Shown here in pieces: positions 46,810 to 54,476 of a stretch of DNA of 59,108 nucleotides. Position numbers and translations under genes: made by a program. The notes under the pieces are model-generated. The model ran no database searches. It was not told the DNA's origin and saw only the letters and a list, made by a program, of their open reading frames with translations. Every line of letters starts with the position of its first letter. Position 1 is the first letter of the stretch. Source of the stretch: Nonomuraea corallina (GTDB taxonomy: Bacteria > Actinomycetota > Actinomycetes > Streptosporangiales > Streptosporangiaceae); assembly GCF_027620315.1 (NCBI RefSeq), contig NZ_JAPNNL010000023.1, positions 1-59,108 of the forward strand, read 5' to 3'.

Positions 46810-49722
46810 GTGCCGACCACATCCTGGTTACGCACCACCGTGATCGCAGCCGCCACCGCGGCGTTAGTCCTGCCCCTCGCCACGCCGGCCATGAGCGCGC
46901 AGACCGCGTCCGCCGGCAACGACCCCATCGTCCACGACTTCCAGGCCGAGCAGCACGGCAAGCCCGACGTCGACAACCGGCAGGGAACGGTCCCGCCGCC
47001 CGTCGGGGCCGACGCGCGGACCGCCGCGCCCCAGGCCACCATCCGATGGAACGCTCTCGGCACCCCGGCCGTCGTCACCGCCGCCCAGCCGCTCGCCGAG
47101 GGCCTCGGCGCCGACCCCGAGCAGGCCGCGCGCGCGTACCTCAAGAGCAACGAGCGGCTGTTCGGCCTGTCCGCCGAGGCGGTCGACGCGCTGGAGAAGG
47201 TCGCCGTGAACCCGATCGGCGACGGCCACGCCGTGCTGCTGCGCCAGCGGTTCGGCGACCTGCCCGCCGGGGTGGACGGCATGGTCGCCGTCGGCGTGCG
47301 CGACGGCGCCGTACGGCACGTCACCTCGACGCTGTCGCGCGAGACCGCCGCGCCGCCGGCCGCCGCGATCGACGAGCAGCGGGCGCTGGAGCTCGCCGCC
47401 AGGGACGGCGGCGTCGACCTGGCCACCGCCGTCACCAAGCGGGTCACCAAGGTCGCGGTGCCGGCCCCCGACGGCGTGCACAGCGCCTACGAGGTGGTCC
47501 TGATCGGCGGCGGCGACGGTGAGCCGGCCGCGTACACCACGCACGTGGACGCGGTCAGCGGCCAGATCCTGGTCCGCGAGAACCTCGTCGACCACCACCA
47601 CGACCCGGACAACCCGAAGTGGGACGTGTTCCCGGCCAACCCGCCGGGGGACTACTCCACCCGCGACACCCGCGAGACCTGGTGCCACGAGGGCGAGCGC
47701 GGCTGCGACCACGTCCCCGGCGGCGACCCGGCGACGGGCCTGGCCTGGGACGTGGACCACGCCACCGGCCAGCCCACCGGCACCAGCATCGGCAACGCCG
47801 CGCGCACGTACGAGAACCGCGCCAGCGGCGACCCGTTCACGGTCGGCACCCGCAGCAACGTGCTCACGCCGAGCCGGAACTACCAGTACCCGTGGCGCAA
47901 CACCTGGTTCAACGCCAGGTGCAACCCGGCCGTGTTCGACCAGCCGGGTGAGGCCGACCTCGAGGCCGCCATCGCCAACCTGCACGTGCAGCACAACCGC
48001 ATGCACGACTGGTCCTACCGCCTCGGCTTCACCGAGACCGCCTGGAACATGCAGCAGGACAACGGCGACCGCGGCGGGCTCGGCGGCGACCCCGAACTGG
48101 GCAACGCCCAGGCCGGCGCCCGCGACCTGACCGTGCGCGACAACGCCAACCAGATCACCGGCCCCGACGGGGTCGCGCCGATCACCAACATGTACCTGTG
48201 GCAGCCGATCGCGGGCGCGTTCTACGCGCCGTGCGTCGACGGCGACTACGACATGTCGGTCATCGGGCACGAGTACAGCCACGCGATCTCCGGCCGCATG
48301 ATCGGCGGCCCCAACGCCGGCTGGAGCGGCGCCCAGGCGGGCGCCATGAACGAGAGCACCTCCGACCTGTTCGCCATGGAGTACCTGTTCGAGTACGGCT
48401 TCCGCCCCGCGGGCGACACCCGGTACGTGACCGGCGGGTACGTCACCGGCGACAAGGCACGCGGCATCCGCAACTACGACATGTCCAAGTCGCCGCTGAA
48501 CTACAGCGACATCGCCTACGACCTGGTGGGCCAGCAGGTGCACGCCGACGGCGAGATCTGGACGGCCACCCAGTTCGACGTGCGCGCGGCGTTCGTCAAG
48601 CGGTACGGCGACGGCACCGCGAAGCAGCAGCGGGAGTGCGCCGACGGCAAGCGGCCGGTGGACAGGTGCCCCGGCAACCGGCGCTGGGCGCAGCTCTCGT
48701 TCGACGCGCTGCTGCTCATGGCCTCCGGCGCGGTCAGCTACGTCGACCACCGCGACGCGCTGCTCGCCGCCGACGCCATCCGCTTCGGCGGCAGGAACCA
48801 GGACATCATGTGGCGCGCGTTCGCCCAGCACGGCCTGGGCGAGGGGGCGGCCAGCAACGGTCCCAACGACCCCGACCCGACGCCGAGCTTCGTCGACCCG
48901 GAGGGCCGCAACGGCTCGCTGAGGATGAAGCCGCTGGGCGAGGCCGGGGACGCGGCGCTGCGGCTGTACGTGGGCGACTACGAGGGCCGCGTGGTGCCGG
49001 TCGCCGACACCGACCCGGCCACCGAGCTCGGCGACACCGTCGAGATGACGCCCGGCGTGTACGACTTCGTGGTCACCGGCAACGGCTTCGGGCACACCAG
49101 GCTCAAGGGCGTGGTGGCGCCGGGGGTCACCCTGCCGCTCCCGCTGGCCCTGACCCGCAACCACGCCTCCGCCACGGCGGGCGCCACGGCCGCGGGCGAC
49201 GGCGTCAACCACGCCAGGCTCATCGACGAGACCGAGGCCACGAACTGGGCCTCGCTCACCGGCGCCCCGGCCGGCAAGTCGGTGACCGTGGACCTGGCGG
49301 GCGACCGGCCCGTCAAGATCCGCAGGGTCCAGGTGAGCGCCATGCTCAGGCCCAACGTCAACGACCCGGCCGACCCCGGCGGGCAGAACCGCTTCTCGGC
49401 GCTGCGCTCGTTCGAGGTGCTGGCGTGCTCCGGGGACTGCGCGGACCCGGCCCGGTTCAGGAAGATCTACACCAGCCGGTCGGACGCCTTCGACACGGCG
49501 CTGCCCCGGCCCCGCGGAGCCGACCTGCTCATCAAGTCGTTCCGCGTGCCCGCGACCGACGCCACCCACCTGATGGTCCGCGCGCTGACCACCCAGTGCA
49601 CGGGCAACCCGCTGTACGCGGGCGAGCAGGACGCGGATCCCAACTCGGCGACCGACTGCGGCACGGCCAGCCCGGCCCGCGATCAGGTCAGGGCCGCCGA
49701 GTTCCAGGCGTTCTCGCACTGA
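46810..49722 (+). CDS. Secreted M36 (fungalysin-like) metallopeptidase
   Basis: 970-aa secreted zinc endopeptidase. Signal peptide to about residue 29, an FTP-like propeptide (about 75-260; QPLAEGLGADPEQAARAYLKSNERLFGLSA and DAVSGQILVRENLVDHH) and an M36 catalytic domain with HEYSHAISGRMIGGPN (HExxH) and the downstream Glu in AMNESTSDLFAMEYL. The C-terminal 230 residues include a predicted F5/8-type galactose-binding-like domain (DETEATNWASLTGAPAGKSVTVDLAG). The start is a GTG with GGAGG 5 nt upstream. Nutrition or developmental proteolysis is likely. The stop region is tandemly repeated. Confidence 0.9.
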   Translation: MPTTSWLRTTVIAAATAALVLPLATPAMSAQTASAGNDPIVHDFQAEQHGKPDVDNRQGTVPPPVGADARTAAPQATIRWNALGTPAVVTAAQPLAEGLGADPEQAARAYLKSNERLFGLSAEAVDALEKVAVNPIGDGHAVLLRQRFGDLPAGVDGMVAVGVRDGAVRHVTSTLSRETAAPPAAAIDEQRALELAARDGGVDLATAVTKRVTKVAVPAPDGVHSAYEVVLIGGGDGEPAAYTTHVDAVSGQILVRENLVDHHHDPDNPKWDVFPANPPGDYSTRDTRETWCHEGERGCDHVPGGDPATGLAWDVDHATGQPTGTSIGNAARTYENRASGDPFTVGTRSNVLTPSRNYQYPWRNTWFNARCNPAVFDQPGEADLEAAIANLHVQHNRMHDWSYRLGFTETAWNMQQDNGDRGGLGGDPELGNAQAGARDLTVRDNANQITGPDGVAPITNMYLWQPIAGAFYAPCVDGDYDMSVIGHEYSHAISGRMIGGPNAGWSGAQAGAMNESTSDLFAMEYLFEYGFRPAGDTRYVTGGYVTGDKARGIRNYDMSKSPLNYSDIAYDLVGQQVHADGEIWTATQFDVRAAFVKRYGDGTAKQQRECADGKRPVDRCPGNRRWAQLSFDALLLMASGAVSYVDHRDALLAADAIRFGGRNQDIMWRAFAQHGLGEGAASNGPNDPDPTPSFVDPEGRNGSLRMKPLGEAGDAALRLYVGDYEGRVVPVADTDPATELGDTVEMTPGVYDFVVTGNGFGHTRLKGVVAPGVTLPLPLALTRNHASATAGATAAGDGVNHARLIDETEATNWASLTGAPAGKSVTVDLAGDRPVKIRRVQVSAMLRPNVNDPADPGGQNRFSALRSFEVLACSGDCADPARFRKIYTSRSDAFDTALPRPRGADLLIKSFRVPATDATHLMVRALTTQCTGNPLYAGEQDADPNSATDCGTASPARDQVRAAEFQAFSH

Positions 49723-49780
49723 CCCCCGGCTCGCACTGACCCCCGGCTCGCACTGACCGCCGGCTCGCACTGACCGCCGG
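49713..49780 (+). repeat. 17-bp tandem repeat x4 duplicating a stop region
   Basis: Four units of CTCGCACTGACCCCCGG (GACCGCCGG in later copies). The first contains the last codons and TGA (49720) of the M36 gene; further TGAs lie at 49737, 49754 and 49771, in rotating frames. A strong hairpin follows directly. Confidence 0.9.
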
Positions 49781-49817
49781 TCCCCGCGGTCCGCGTCCTG
49801 CGCGGGCCGCGGGGACC
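49779..49817 (+). terminator. Strong hairpin after M36 peptidase
   Basis: GGTCCCCGCGG (49779-49789) and CCGCGGGGACC (49807-49817): a perfect 11-bp stem with a further inner CCGCG/CGCGG stem. Confidence 0.8.
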
Positions 49818-49957
49818 ACCCTCGTGCCCCCTCTTGGGCGACTTGGGCGTTCGATGACGGTTTGGCATGGATTGAGCGTCGCTATCATCACACCCCTTGT
49901 GGCGAGGGGAGATCTGATCGTTATCTACGCGAGTCGCACTACATCCGTGGAGGCCCC

Positions 49958-52546
49958 GTGCGCTTACTCGTCTCCCTGGCGGCCGTCGCCGTATCCGCCG
50001 CGCTCCTGACACCAGGAGTGGCCGTCGCCGAACCTGTCCAGCAGCCCACGCCGCCGTCCCGCGACTTCGGCAACGGGCCGGAGCGCAACGAGGAGGCCGC
50101 GGGAGCCGGCGAGCAGGTCACCGCGCTGCGCGCCGCGCCCGAGGAGTCCGCCGGGACCGCCGGGTCCGCCCGCCCCGCTCCAGGCCACGACCGCGGCTAC
50201 CCGCGGCGGACCACGCTGCCGGTGCCCGCGCAGAACCCCGCCGACGCCGCCATCAAGCTCGGCCTCGTCCCGTACCACGGGATCGCCCCCAAGCTCAACG
50301 ACCTGCAACGGCGCAGTGACCGGGTGAGCGCGGAGATCACCGGCCGCAGCCACAACGGCCACGACCTGTACCTGGTGACCGTCACCGCGCCCGAGAGCCG
50401 CGCCGAGGCGCGCGAGCAGGACCGGATCCGCGAGCGCATCCTCGACGACCCGGCCGGGGCGGCCCGCGACCGGTCGCTCCCGAGGAAGTACAAGGCGCCG
50501 ATCTTCATCAACGGCAACATCCACGGCAACGAGTGGGAGGGCACCGACGCTGCGCTGCGGGTCATCGAGGAGCTCGCCACCAGCACCGACCCCGCCGTCG
50601 CCGCCCTGCTCAAGCGGACCCGCCTGTACTTCAACGTGACGGCCAACCCCGACGGCCGGATCGCCGGCACCCGGCAGAACGGCGCCGGGTTCGACCTGAA
50701 CCGCGACTTCGTCACCGCCTCCCAGCCGGAGACGAGGGCGATGCGCCAGATCATGATCGACAAGCAGCCGGTGGCCATGCTCGACCTGCACGGGTACGTC
50801 AACGGCACGCTCGTCGAGCCCACCACCCCGCCGCACGGCGCGAACTACGAGTACGACCTGTTCATCACCAACACCTACGCCAACGGCCTGGGCATCGAGG
50901 CGGCCATCCTGGCGCTCGGCTACACGCCGGAGAAGGACGGGGTGTTCCCGCCGCAGATCCCGTTCCGGGACTCGGCCGAGGGCTGGGACGACTGGCCGCC
51001 GATCTTCACCCCGCAGTACGCGCCGTTCCAGGGCGCGGTCGCCACGCACACGATCGAGTTCCCGATGCGGGTGAACGGCGCCGACTACACCAACCAGCCC
51101 GTCGAAGAGCTGCGCCGCCGCTCGGCCATCAACGTCGACATCGCCGCCGCCGCCGTCAGGGCCACCTACGGCTTCGTCGACTCCCGGCACGACCGGATCA
51201 TCGCCGACCAGATCGAGGTGTTCCGGCGCGGCGCGGCGGGCGAGCCGGCCAAGGAGGTGCCGCTCGGCATCGTGCCCGGGTTCGGGCCCGAGGACGTCTA
51301 CACCACCACCTACCCGCGCGCGTACGTCATCCCCGAAGGCGACGGGCAGCGCTCGGCCACCGCGGCGGCCCGCCTGGTGGACCACCTGGTCGCCAACGAC
51401 GTCCGGGTGACACGGGCGAAGCTGCCCTTCCGGGCCGGCGGGAAGCTCTACCCGGCCGGCTCGTACGTGGTCGACATGCGCCAGCCCAAGCGCGGCCTGG
51501 CCAACGTGATGCTGGAGCCGGGGCACGACATCTCCCCGCGGGTGGACGCCATGTACGACATCTCCGGCTGGAGCCACGCCCTGCTCTGGGGCGCCACCGT
51601 GGACACCGTCACCTCCGGCTCGCCGCACGTGCTCGGCGTGCCGGTCGTCGCGGCCGCCCCCACCGGGTCCGTGCCGAAGGGCCGCGGGCCGCTGGCGCTG
51701 GCCGTACGCGACGCCAAGGAGGTGCGCGCGGTCAACGACCTGCTCGACCGGGGCGTGCAGCTGACCTGGGCGGACGGATCGGCGATCGTCCCGGACAGCG
51801 CCAGGGACGCCGCCAGGGCCGTGGCCGGACGGTACGGCGTGACCTTCACCAAGGCCCGCTCGGCATCCGGCGCCCCGCTGGCGCCGGTCCGCGTCGCGGC
51901 CGCCGTCTCCGCCGACGAGCTGTTCACGCTGCGGGAGCTGGGCTTCGCCGTCACCCCGGTCTCCACCGCGGTGCTCAACGCCGGCTTCGACTGGAGCGGC
52001 ACCGACGTGCTGGCCGTCTCCAGCGGGCTCAGCTACACCGCGCTCAACCCGCAGGCCAGGGCCGCGCTCGACGCGTTCCTGACCACGGGCGGCGTGGTCA
52101 CCCGCGGCGGCACCGGCGCGGCCTTCAACGCCGCCGCCGGGCTGCTCACCGCCACATCCGTGGCCGGCCGGAGCGACGCCAACGGCGTCGTGCGGGTGAC
52201 GAACGGCGACGGCCAGGTGGCCGGCGACGGACCGGCCCACGCGTTCGTGTACTCGCCGCGCTGGTTCACCGGCCTCGGGCCCGAGGTCACGGTCGAGCAG
52301 TCGTACGCGACCGACGGCCCGCTCGTGTCCGGCCACTGGCGTCCCAACCCGGACGGCACCGGCGGACCGGACGCGGCCAGGGGCCAGGCCGCCGTGGTGA
52401 GCGGGCGGGACGAGCGGGGCGCGGCGGTGGTGCTCTTCGGCACCGAGCCGCTGTTCCGCAACCACCCGAAGGGCCTGTTCCCGCAGGTCGCCCGGGCGCT
52501 CTACTGGTCGGCCGCGGTCACCGGCAGCCCGGTGACCACCCCGTAG
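49958..52546 (+). CDS. Secreted M14 zinc carboxypeptidase
   Basis: 862-aa secreted peptidase. Signal peptide LLVSLAAVAVSAALLTPGVAVA, a spacer, then an M14 domain: zinc ligands in NGNIHGNEWEGTDA (HxxE) and LDLHGY, Arg/Asn site in GFDLNRDF, catalytic Glu in THTIEFPM. The C-terminal half (about 430-860) is unusual for M14 and contains a glutamine-amidotransferase-like stretch (VLAVSSGLSYTALNPQARAALDAFLTTGGVVTRGGTG). The GTG at 49958 is chosen because GGAGG lies 4 nt upstream and the signal peptide starts there. Confidence 0.9.
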   Translation: MRLLVSLAAVAVSAALLTPGVAVAEPVQQPTPPSRDFGNGPERNEEAAGAGEQVTALRAAPEESAGTAGSARPAPGHDRGYPRRTTLPVPAQNPADAAIKLGLVPYHGIAPKLNDLQRRSDRVSAEITGRSHNGHDLYLVTVTAPESRAEAREQDRIRERILDDPAGAARDRSLPRKYKAPIFINGNIHGNEWEGTDAALRVIEELATSTDPAVAALLKRTRLYFNVTANPDGRIAGTRQNGAGFDLNRDFVTASQPETRAMRQIMIDKQPVAMLDLHGYVNGTLVEPTTPPHGANYEYDLFITNTYANGLGIEAAILALGYTPEKDGVFPPQIPFRDSAEGWDDWPPIFTPQYAPFQGAVATHTIEFPMRVNGADYTNQPVEELRRRSAINVDIAAAAVRATYGFVDSRHDRIIADQIEVFRRGAAGEPAKEVPLGIVPGFGPEDVYTTTYPRAYVIPEGDGQRSATAAARLVDHLVANDVRVTRAKLPFRAGGKLYPAGSYVVDMRQPKRGLANVMLEPGHDISPRVDAMYDISGWSHALLWGATVDTVTSGSPHVLGVPVVAAAPTGSVPKGRGPLALAVRDAKEVRAVNDLLDRGVQLTWADGSAIVPDSARDAARAVAGRYGVTFTKARSASGAPLAPVRVAAAVSADELFTLRELGFAVTPVSTAVLNAGFDWSGTDVLAVSSGLSYTALNPQARAALDAFLTTGGVVTRGGTGAAFNAAAGLLTATSVAGRSDANGVVRVTNGDGQVAGDGPAHAFVYSPRWFTGLGPEVTVEQSYATDGPLVSGHWRPNPDGTGGPDAARGQAAVVSGRDERGAAVVLFGTEPLFRNHPKGLFPQVARALYWSAAVTGSPVTTP

Positions 52547-52554
52547 CCGGCCTG

Positions 52555-52585
52555 GGCCGGCGGTCCCCGCTTGGGGCCGCCGGCC
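52555..52585 (+). terminator. Strong hairpin after M14 peptidase
   Basis: GGCCGGCGG (52555-52563) and CCGCCGGCC (52577-52585), extended by an inner CCCC-GCTT-GGGG, with one bulged T. Confidence 0.8.
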
Positions 52586-52658
52586 TTCGTCCGCGACGCC
52601 CCGGATCCCGTACGCGCGTTGATCGTCCCCGCGCAGGCCGGTTCCCGAGGGGCTGGCG

Positions 52659-52664
52659 TAGAAT
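52659..52664 (+). promoter_or_regulatory. -10 box TAGAAT of leaderless upstream ORF
   Basis: TAGAAT ends 6 nt before the ATG at 52671, the spacing of leaderless actinobacterial starts. No good -35 is visible. Confidence 0.55.
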
Positions 52665-52670
52665 GGAGCG

Positions 52671-52736
52671 ATGTTCTGTTGCGTCAGGGACGGCGTCGCG
52701 CGGGTCGCGCGCGTCGCGCCGGAGAGAGACGGATGA
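52671..52736 (+). CDS. Leaderless 21-codon upstream ORF (CC-containing leader peptide)
   Basis: Encodes MFCCVRDGVARVARVAPERDG and stops at TGA 52734-52736, which overlaps the folP start codon (ATGA, 52733-52736). A TAGAAT -10 lies 6 nt before the ATG, so the ORF would be translated from the mRNA end. Two consecutive cysteine codons (TGT TGC) occupy positions 3-4. Leaderless polycysteine upstream ORFs act as cysteine-responsive attenuators in mycobacteria; whether this one does is inference. It may simply couple folP translation. Confidence 0.5.
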   Translation: MFCCVRDGVARVARVAPERDG

Positions 52737-53593
52737 GGCTCACACTCGGCTCCCGGACGTTCGGCGAGGCGCCGCTGCTGATGGCGATCGTCAACCGCAC
52801 CCCCGACTCCTTCTACGACCGCGGCGCCACCTTCGCCCGCGAGGAGGCGCTGCGCCGGGTCGACCAGGTCGTGGCCGAAGGGGCCGACATCGTCGACATC
52901 GGCGGGGTGAAGGCCGCGCCCGGCGTCGAGGTGGACGTGCGTGAGGAGATCGAGCGCACCGCCCCGTTCGTGGCCGAGGTGCGCGAACGCCACCCCGACC
53001 TGGTGATCAGCGTCGACACCTGGCGGCACGAGGTCGGCCGCGAGGTCTGCCGCGCCGGAGCCGACCTGCTCAACGACGCCTGGGGCGGGGCCGACCCCAA
53101 ACTGGCCGAGGTGGCCGCCGAGTTCGGGGCGGGACTGGTGTGCGCCCACACCGGCGGCGTCGAACCGCGCACGCGGCCCCACCGGGTGGAGTACGCCGAC
53201 GTGGTGGCCGACGTGATCGAGCGGACCGTGGCGCTGGCCGAACGGGCCGTCGCCGCCGGGGTGCCGCGCGAGCGCGTGCTCATCGACCCGGCCCACGACT
53301 TCGGCAAGAACACCTGGCACTCCCTGGAGGTGACCCGGCGCGTCGACGAGCTGGTGGCCACCGGCTGGCCCGTGCTGGTGTCGCTGTCCAACAAGGACTT
53401 CGTCGGCGAGTCGCTCGACCTGCCCGTGGGCGAGCGGCTGATGGGCACGCTCGCGGTGACCGCGCTCTGCGCCTGGCAGGGGGCGCTGGTGTTCCGCGCG
53501 CACAACGTGCCGGAGACGCGGCAGGTGCTCGACATGGTCGCGGTGACCCGAGGCGTCCGGCCGCCCGCGCGCACCGTGCGGGGGCTCGCGTGA
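52733..53593 (+). CDS. folP2: Dihydropteroate synthase-like protein (FolP2 type)
   Basis: 286-aa TIM-barrel protein of the dihydropteroate synthase family: AIVNRTPDSFYDRG, ISVDTWR, LLNDAWGG, DPAHDFGKNT, SLSNKDFVGE and FRAHNV. The usual loop-2 motif DIGGESTRPG, which contacts p-aminobenzoate, is DIGGVKAAPG here. Mycobacterial FolP2 is also divergent and reported not to have normal synthase activity, so the true reaction is uncertain. Start: ATG at 52733 with GGAGAG 6 nt upstream, overlapping the upstream ORF. GTGA overlap with the next gene. Confidence 0.85.
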   Translation: MRLTLGSRTFGEAPLLMAIVNRTPDSFYDRGATFAREEALRRVDQVVAEGADIVDIGGVKAAPGVEVDVREEIERTAPFVAEVRERHPDLVISVDTWRHEVGREVCRAGADLLNDAWGGADPKLAEVAAEFGAGLVCAHTGGVEPRTRPHRVEYADVVADVIERTVALAERAVAAGVPRERVLIDPAHDFGKNTWHSLEVTRRVDELVATGWPVLVSLSNKDFVGESLDLPVGERLMGTLAVTALCAWQGALVFRAHNVPETRQVLDMVAVTRGVRPPARTVRGLA

Positions 53594-54351
53594 TCGTCGC
53601 GGCGGCGACCGTCCCCGGCGCGCCGCTGCTGCTGCCCGGCGTCACCGGCGGTCCCGTACGGGAGGCCGAGCGGGCGCGCGAGGCGATGGCCGCCGCCGTC
53701 ACCGCGCTGCTCGGCCAGGGGGCGGAGGAGATCGTCGTCGTGGGCGGCGCGTCCGCCACCCGGCCGTTCCCCGCCGACGCGTCGGGCCCCGAGTCCCGGC
53801 TCGCACCCACCCCGCCCGCCCGACCCCGGAGACCCGAGGAAAGCGCCGCGCCGGGGTCCCGGGCGGCCGACCGGGCCCGTGCGGCGGCGCCGGGGTCGCG
53901 GAGGGTCGGTGCGGACGACGTCCTTCCGGTCTCGCTGGCCGTCGGGCGATCCCTGCTGGCGGGGTGCCCGGTGCCGTGGACGCTCCAGGGCGTCGGCGGC
54001 GACGAGCCGCGCGACCGTTGTCTTGAGCTCGGCCGCGAGCTGGGCGCAGGCGAGCGGCCTGTGGGGCTGCTCGTGGTCGCCGACGGCAGCGCCCGGCGCG
54101 GCGAGAAGGCGCCCGGCTACGTCGACCCGTACGCGATCGACCTCGACGCCCGGATCGGCGCCGCGCTCGCGGCGGCCGACCCCGGGGCGCTGCTGACCCT
54201 GGACCCGGCCGGCTGCGAGCGCGCCATGGTCGCCGGGCGCGCCGCCTGGCAGGTCATGGCCGCCGCCTGCGCAGACGGGACGTGGCGCTCCCGGGTCCTG
54301 TACGAGGAGGACCCGTTCGGCGTCGCCTACTGGGTCGTCACCTGGACCTGA
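53590..54351 (+). CDS. Class III extradiol dioxygenase subunit B-like protein
   Basis: 253-aa protein resembling the actinobacterial LigB-like family: VAAATVPGAPLLLPGV at the N-terminus, VGLLVVADGSARRGEKAPGYVDPYAIDLDARIGAAL and WRSRVLYEEDPFGVAYWVVTW at the C-terminus. In typical members an N-terminal P-H-P-P motif supplies a metal His; here it is P-G-A-P, so dioxygenase activity is doubtful. Residues about 70-105 are a low-complexity Pro/Arg/Ala insert. The GTG start overlaps the folP2 stop, implying coupled expression. Confidence 0.75.
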   Translation: MIVAAATVPGAPLLLPGVTGGPVREAERAREAMAAAVTALLGQGAEEIVVVGGASATRPFPADASGPESRLAPTPPARPRRPEESAAPGSRAADRARAAAPGSRRVGADDVLPVSLAVGRSLLAGCPVPWTLQGVGGDEPRDRCLELGRELGAGERPVGLLVVADGSARRGEKAPGYVDPYAIDLDARIGAALAAADPGALLTLDPAGCERAMVAGRAAWQVMAAACADGTWRSRVLYEEDPFGVAYWVVTWT

Positions 54352-54468
54352 CCACGCCCCGCCTCGCGGCGGTGGCCAGGTCGTCACCTGGACCTGACCA
54401 CGCCCCGCCTCGCGGCGCCTGCCGGGCCGTGACCTGGACCTGACCACCGCCCGGCTCGCGGCGGTGGT
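54334..54468 (+). repeat. 46-bp tandem repeat x3 duplicating a stop region
   Basis: GTCGTCACCTGGACCTGACC recurs at 54334, 54380 and (diverged) 54426, each followed by a GC-rich CGCCTCGCGGCG-like stretch. TGAs lie at 54349 (the real stop), 54395 and 54441, exactly 46 bp apart. The array fills the convergent gap. Confidence 0.88.
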
Positions 54469-54476
54469 CGGTGCGG

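Noticed and set aside
46864..49770. Long minus-strand open frame opposite the M36 peptidase
   Set aside because: Spans the whole real gene in the mirror frame and has no recognisable domain; a codon-bias shadow.
49964..53503. Very long minus-strand open frame (1,179 codons) opposite the M14 peptidase and folP2 genes
   Set aside because: Low-complexity Gly/Val/Arg/His translation with no motifs; both plus-strand genes have strong catalytic motifs and ribosome sites.
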